64,000 nt of DNA, from contig CAKUPC010000001.1 in NCBI GenBank assembly GCA_934675095.1, positions 157,826 through 221,825 of the forward strand. The letters are read 5' to 3'. The number at the start of each line of letters is the position of its first letter. Within the stretch, counting starts at the first letter, position 1. Position numbers and translations under genes: made by a program. This document shows positions 61,601 through 64,000 of the stretch, piece after piece. The notes beneath the pieces were generated by a model. The model was not told the origin of the DNA. It did not search any database and saw nothing but the letters and a program-made list of their open reading frames with translations. Origin of the DNA: an uncultured Bacteroidales bacterium. GTDB lineage: Bacteria > Bacteroidota > Bacteroidia > Bacteroidales > UBA932.

Positions 61601-61922
61601 GGACGACCCGCGCACCAACACGACCTCGAAGCACGGACGTCTCACGATGAACTACGGTTCGGAGCAGAACGGCGCGAACGCATATTCCACCCTCTTCCTC
61701 TACAAGACGGACTATCTTCGTCTGAAGAACGTCACTCTCGGATACACATTCCCTGAGAAATGGATGCGCAAGGTGCATATTTCCAACCTCCGCGTCTTCT
61801 TCAGCGGCGAGAATCTCCTCACGCTGACCGACTGGCCGGGAATGGATCCGGAGATTACCGACAAGCAGAACTACTACGCGCTCCTGAGGCAGTACTCGTT
61901 CGGTCTGAGCATCAAATTCTAA
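58656..61922 (+). CDS. susC-like: SusC-like TonB-dependent transporter of PUL 2
   Basis: The protein has 1088 residues: signal peptide (GSAAIAQN), carboxypeptidase-regulatory-like domain (IKGRVTDDSQEPLAGASVSV), TonB-box-like NELVVVGYG, plug (PLIIVDGFEG, CAIYGNRGANGVVLVTTKTG) and barrel ending SFGLSIKF. Unlike the SusC of PUL 1 it has no STN domain, in keeping with regulation by an HTCS and not by a sigma/anti-sigma pair. It lies 122 bp after the regulator gene and 6 bp before SusD. Confidence 0.96.
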   Translation: MITLKRSLAIALSLLVGSAAIAQNHLIKGRVTDDSQEPLAGASVSVLNSTRGEITDIDGNYEIRAAEGETLVFSFLGFETKNVTVDGRAVMNVTLARETNALNELVVVGYGVQKKVNVTGAVASVDYANEVKSRPVTSTAQVLQGVSPGVQVNQASGQPGAEDVTIRVRGIGTLNSASPLIIVDGFEGTIANVNPDDILSVSILKDAASCAIYGNRGANGVVLVTTKTGGEGEKGKFSISYNGMLALNEPASKFEVISNYADYMAIINESADNIGATAPFSQAMIDLWREKEKDPNGIADSGYPNYVAYPNTDWMDAIYKKGIYHKHNISANGSAGGTKYLISMSYIDNPGVIDNTGSKKFQLRTNVSSQITKWLEIGTKIWGYESDTEVCDTYFGLMSRAVPGIYPYYDGKYGWMENPEQSSDSRNNLYFFNRMGGGTKTHYVNAIAFANVKLPLDIRYNASFNYSRTGSESRTNRMLLNAFSFREGKDAYIYDNLDNLALTRKYRQAYRWTFQNNLSWARTFAKKHDVSAMVGFEAMYSNEINEGLTKKRLDNDQLTELNNALDVDPKDVTGAQTDFASASVFGRVTYAYDSRYLFEANLRYDGSSRFARQSRWGLFPSISAGWRISEEQFMKNSGIDNLKLRASWGKLGNNSIGNYDWQSTYATGYQYSYGNKLTSGMVSTLSNEALTWETTTSTDVGLEFGVFNNRLTFETDFYNKVTDGILYKAPVYATIGNKGAPYQNLCEVTNRGVELSLGWKDDIKGFHYGVRGNFTYNHNEVSKYKGALEAGWVTDENGHRSYVSNIGDVTTTVDGARRVMEGKLINEHYLLNLYSGDGSHFFADGSVNPNGGPKDGMIRTPEDMAWLEAMVSAGNTFLPNKTIDKAGIWYGDYIYADINGDGVYGDANDYMFQGTSQTPKFYYGLQLELGWKGIDFSMLWNGAGGSAAYWRYVGFNAYSTNSKFTLPKKIAYDHYFYDPMNPDDPRTNTTSKHGRLTMNYGSEQNGANAYSTLFLYKTDYLRLKNVTLGYTFPEKWMRKVHISNLRVFFSGENLLTLTDWPGMDPEITDKQNYYALLRQYSFGLSIKF

Positions 61923-61928
61923 AATGAC

Positions 61929-63698
61929 ATGAAAATGAAGAATATATATAAATCTGTGGTGATATTGTCCGTTTCGCTTGCCGCAGCCGGCTGCAACGGA
62001 TTCCTTGACAGGTTCCCTTACGACGAGGTGAGCTCGAACGCGGTCTATTCGTCGGCCACTCTCGCCGAGAACGCGGTGGTGGGAGCCTACAGCAACCTTC
62101 TCGCCGGCTACATTTCCGCTGACGGCCTGAACTGGGACGCGCTTTCTTCCTGCATCGACCCCGCCGAGGAGTCCTATTCGCTCCGCTATCCTTTCCTCAC
62201 CGGAAAGATTCAGTCGAACGGCTCCATGTTCAACGAGCAGTGGAAGCGCTTCTATGAGGGCATCAACCGCGCGAACGACGTCATCAACAACATCGGCAGG
62301 ACTGAGGCTCTGTCACAGGAGATTCGCGAGCGCCGCATCGCCGAATGCAAGTTCCTGCGCGCGTTTTACTACTATCGTCTGAACTGCCTCTGGCGCGGCG
62401 TGCCGGTCTATCTTGAGAACCTCGCTCCGTCTGAATACACCCGCGGACGCGAGAGCGAGGAGTTTGTCTGGCAGACGATTCTCGACGACCTGAATGCCGT
62501 GATTGCCTGCGAGAACATTCCGGACAAGTACAAGGCGGCCGACAGCAACTACGGACGCATCACCAAGGGCGCTGCCTACGCCCTGCGCGGCAAGGTGTAT
62601 ATGTGGAAGAAGATGTGGGCGGAGGCCGAGGCGGACTTCCTGAAGGTGGGCGAGTGCGGCTACTCTCTCTTCACTTCGGGTTCGTATGCGGACCTCTTCC
62701 TTGAGAAGAATGAAAAGTGCGACGAGATGGTCTTCACGGTTACGATGGAGGAGGTGAGCGACCACGGAAATGTTTATAGCCGCAGCTACGGCAACTGGAT
62801 GACCTGCGGAAACGGCAACAACAACTTCTACATGAACGCCGATTTCGTTGAGTCCTACCAGTGGGCGAACGGAAAGCCTTTCTCCTACGACGACGTGATT
62901 CCGGGCTATTCCTCCATGTCTCCAAAGGAGCGCAGCGTCTATTTCCTCCGCAACAACATCACCGAGAACGAGTCTCTGACGATGAGGACTTACGGGGCTG
63001 ATATGTCGAAATATGACGCCTCCGGCAACGAGGCGAGGATTCAGACGGCGTTCACCGGACGTGACCCTCGTCTTGCCGCGACCGTCATCACCCCGTACTC
63101 CAACTATCTGGGCGGCTTCGCTTCCGGAGCGGCGCAGAACTACCAGATTCGCTGGCCGTACCGAGGCGAGAACGCACCGTCATTCGACCTCCGCACGAGG
63201 GCTACAGGGGATATGCTCTACTGCATCCGCAAGTTCGTCGCCGTCGGAAAGGAATACGCCTACCCGCTCTACAACCCGGTTGATGTGCCTGTAATCAGAT
63301 ATGCGGACATTCTCCTCTGCCTTGCTGAGGCCGTGAACGCGCAGGGACGCACACCCGAGGCGGCAGGCTATGTGAATCAGGTCCGCTCGCGTGCGGGCGT
63401 GGCTGAGCTGAATTCCGGTCCGGACTGGCTTCGCGTTTCGGGAGAAGAGGATATGCTAAGGCGCATTCAGGACGAGAAGCACTGGGAGCTTGCCTGCGAG
63501 GAGCAGCTTTATCTGGAGGAACTTCGCTGGGGCATCTGGAAGAGCCGCAAGTTCGGAAACGGCGGCGGCCTGAAGCAGTGTTGGGGCGAGACCGTCTATA
63601 GCTACAGCTACGGCGGTGACGCTTTCCTCAAATGGGCGATTCCTTCCGCCGAGAAGGAGAAGAATCCTGCACTGTCGCAAAACGACGGCTGGTATTAA
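61929..63698 (+). CDS. susD-like: SusD-like glycan-binding lipoprotein of PUL 2
   Basis: The protein has 589 residues with lipoprotein signal ending SLAAAGC. Family pattern: GFLDRFPYDEVSSNAVYSSA, YEGINRANDVINNIGR, AECKFLRAFYYYRLNCLWRG, GAAYALRGKVYMWKKMWAEA, PVIRYADILLCLAEAVNAQG, ELACEEQLYLEELRWG, ending in AIPSAEKEKNPALSQNDGWY. It binds glycan at the surface and forms the lid of its SusC partner. Confidence 0.96.
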   Translation: MKMKNIYKSVVILSVSLAAAGCNGFLDRFPYDEVSSNAVYSSATLAENAVVGAYSNLLAGYISADGLNWDALSSCIDPAEESYSLRYPFLTGKIQSNGSMFNEQWKRFYEGINRANDVINNIGRTEALSQEIRERRIAECKFLRAFYYYRLNCLWRGVPVYLENLAPSEYTRGRESEEFVWQTILDDLNAVIACENIPDKYKAADSNYGRITKGAAYALRGKVYMWKKMWAEAEADFLKVGECGYSLFTSGSYADLFLEKNEKCDEMVFTVTMEEVSDHGNVYSRSYGNWMTCGNGNNNFYMNADFVESYQWANGKPFSYDDVIPGYSSMSPKERSVYFLRNNITENESLTMRTYGADMSKYDASGNEARIQTAFTGRDPRLAATVITPYSNYLGGFASGAAQNYQIRWPYRGENAPSFDLRTRATGDMLYCIRKFVAVGKEYAYPLYNPVDVPVIRYADILLCLAEAVNAQGRTPEAAGYVNQVRSRAGVAELNSGPDWLRVSGEEDMLRRIQDEKHWELACEEQLYLEELRWGIWKSRKFGNGGGLKQCWGETVYSYSYGGDAFLKWAIPSAEKEKNPALSQNDGWY

Positions 63699-63716
63699 AA
63701 ATAAATTAAATAATAT

Positions 63717-64000
63717 ATGGTAAAGAGAATATTTGTTGTTGCGGCTTTCGGTTTTATGCTGGCAGCCAATGTGAATGCGCAGGATGCGGTCGCGGGGTCT
63801 TCGGACGCTGCGGCGGCATCGGCGGCTAATGAAGTTTCCTCGACTGTCAAGGCGTGGGAGGGCAAGATAACGATGCCGACCTACCTCCTGGACCCTGCGG
63901 AGCAGTCGCCGATCTTCGAGCGCGACTGGTCGTACCAGAGGGCGAAGCGCAGCGTGTATCCGTACCCGCTGAACGACAACATGACCCGCACGAAGAAGGA
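63717..64000 (+). CDS. DUF5107-type secreted protein (3' end cut by window)
   Basis: Only 94 codons are present. MVKRIFVVAAFGFMLAANVN is a signal peptide, cleaved near NAQ. After an Ala/Ser-rich spacer, VKAWEGKITMPTYLLDPAEQ, SPIFERDWSYQRAKRSVYPY and PLNDNMT match the start of DUF5107 proteins, large beta-rich and TPR-containing proteins found in PULs. It begins 19 bp after SusD and is therefore part of the same operon. Confidence 0.75.
   Translation, partial: MVKRIFVVAAFGFMLAANVNAQDAVAGSSDAAAASAANEVSSTVKAWEGKITMPTYLLDPAEQSPIFERDWSYQRAKRSVYPYPLNDNMTRTKK

Overview
The window reads as chromosomal DNA from a fairly GC-rich member of the order Bacteroidales (phylum Bacteroidota). The evidence is two SusC/SusD pairs, a hybrid two-component regulator, an ECF sigma factor with a FecR-type anti-sigma factor, fimbrillin-like lipoproteins, a DUF3575 protein, and many promoters of the Bacteroidota type (TTTG about 19 nt upstream of TAnnTTTG). 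A gut or rumen relative of the Rikenellaceae or Cryptobacteroides group would fit, but that is inference. No stretch longer than about 300 bases lacks a gene.

Bases 1-18571 (minus strand) form a complete-looking polysaccharide utilization locus (PUL). In order of transcription it holds an ECF sigma factor, a GH27 alpha-galactosidase, a FecR anti-sigma factor, a SusC with an STN signalling domain, SusD, a clan GH-A enzyme, two paralogous beta-helix lipoproteins with a 47-residue small ORF between them, a GH5-like lipoprotein that has lost both catalytic glutamates, an intact secreted GH5, and a GH31 that runs off the left edge. The likely target is an alpha-galactosylated beta-glucan or beta-mannan.

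Bases 18600-24900 hold pgk with a structured 3' element, two tandem LYVNTW lipoproteins, and an MMPL exporter followed by a LolA-like protein. Bases 24995-32300 form a more AT-rich accessory island: three enigmatic AAA-type ATPases (two DUF234, one DUF4143), each preceded by its own private family of inverted repeats, around a type II restriction-modification system with a controller protein. Then come a Dabb protein and trpS, which is followed by a second copy of the 3' element seen after pgk.

Bases 34200-39550 (minus strand) are a fimbrial operon: DUF3575 and three fimbrillin-like lipoproteins. Bases 39818-45886 (plus strand) are a lysine/diaminopimelate operon, dapE-lysC-dapB-dapA-dapD-dapF, which implies the succinylase route. 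dapF carries a near-perfect palindrome inside an apparent in-frame insertion. Bases 46080-51512 hold a DUF975 membrane protein, rimM, rpsP, a DUF2147 protein, tRNA-Leu(GAG) and a fused feoA-feoB.

Bases 51686-64000 (plus strand) are a second PUL controlled by a hybrid two-component system: a surface lipoprotein, a clan GH-A enzyme closely related to the one in the first PUL, the regulator, SusC, SusD, and the start of a DUF5107 protein cut by the right edge. The most unusual signals are the ATPase-specific palindromes, the paired enzyme/pseudoenzyme in PUL 1, the 3' RNA-like element after pgk and trpS, the palindrome inside dapF, and duplicated start regions that create five-codon mini-cistrons before dapD and feoAB.
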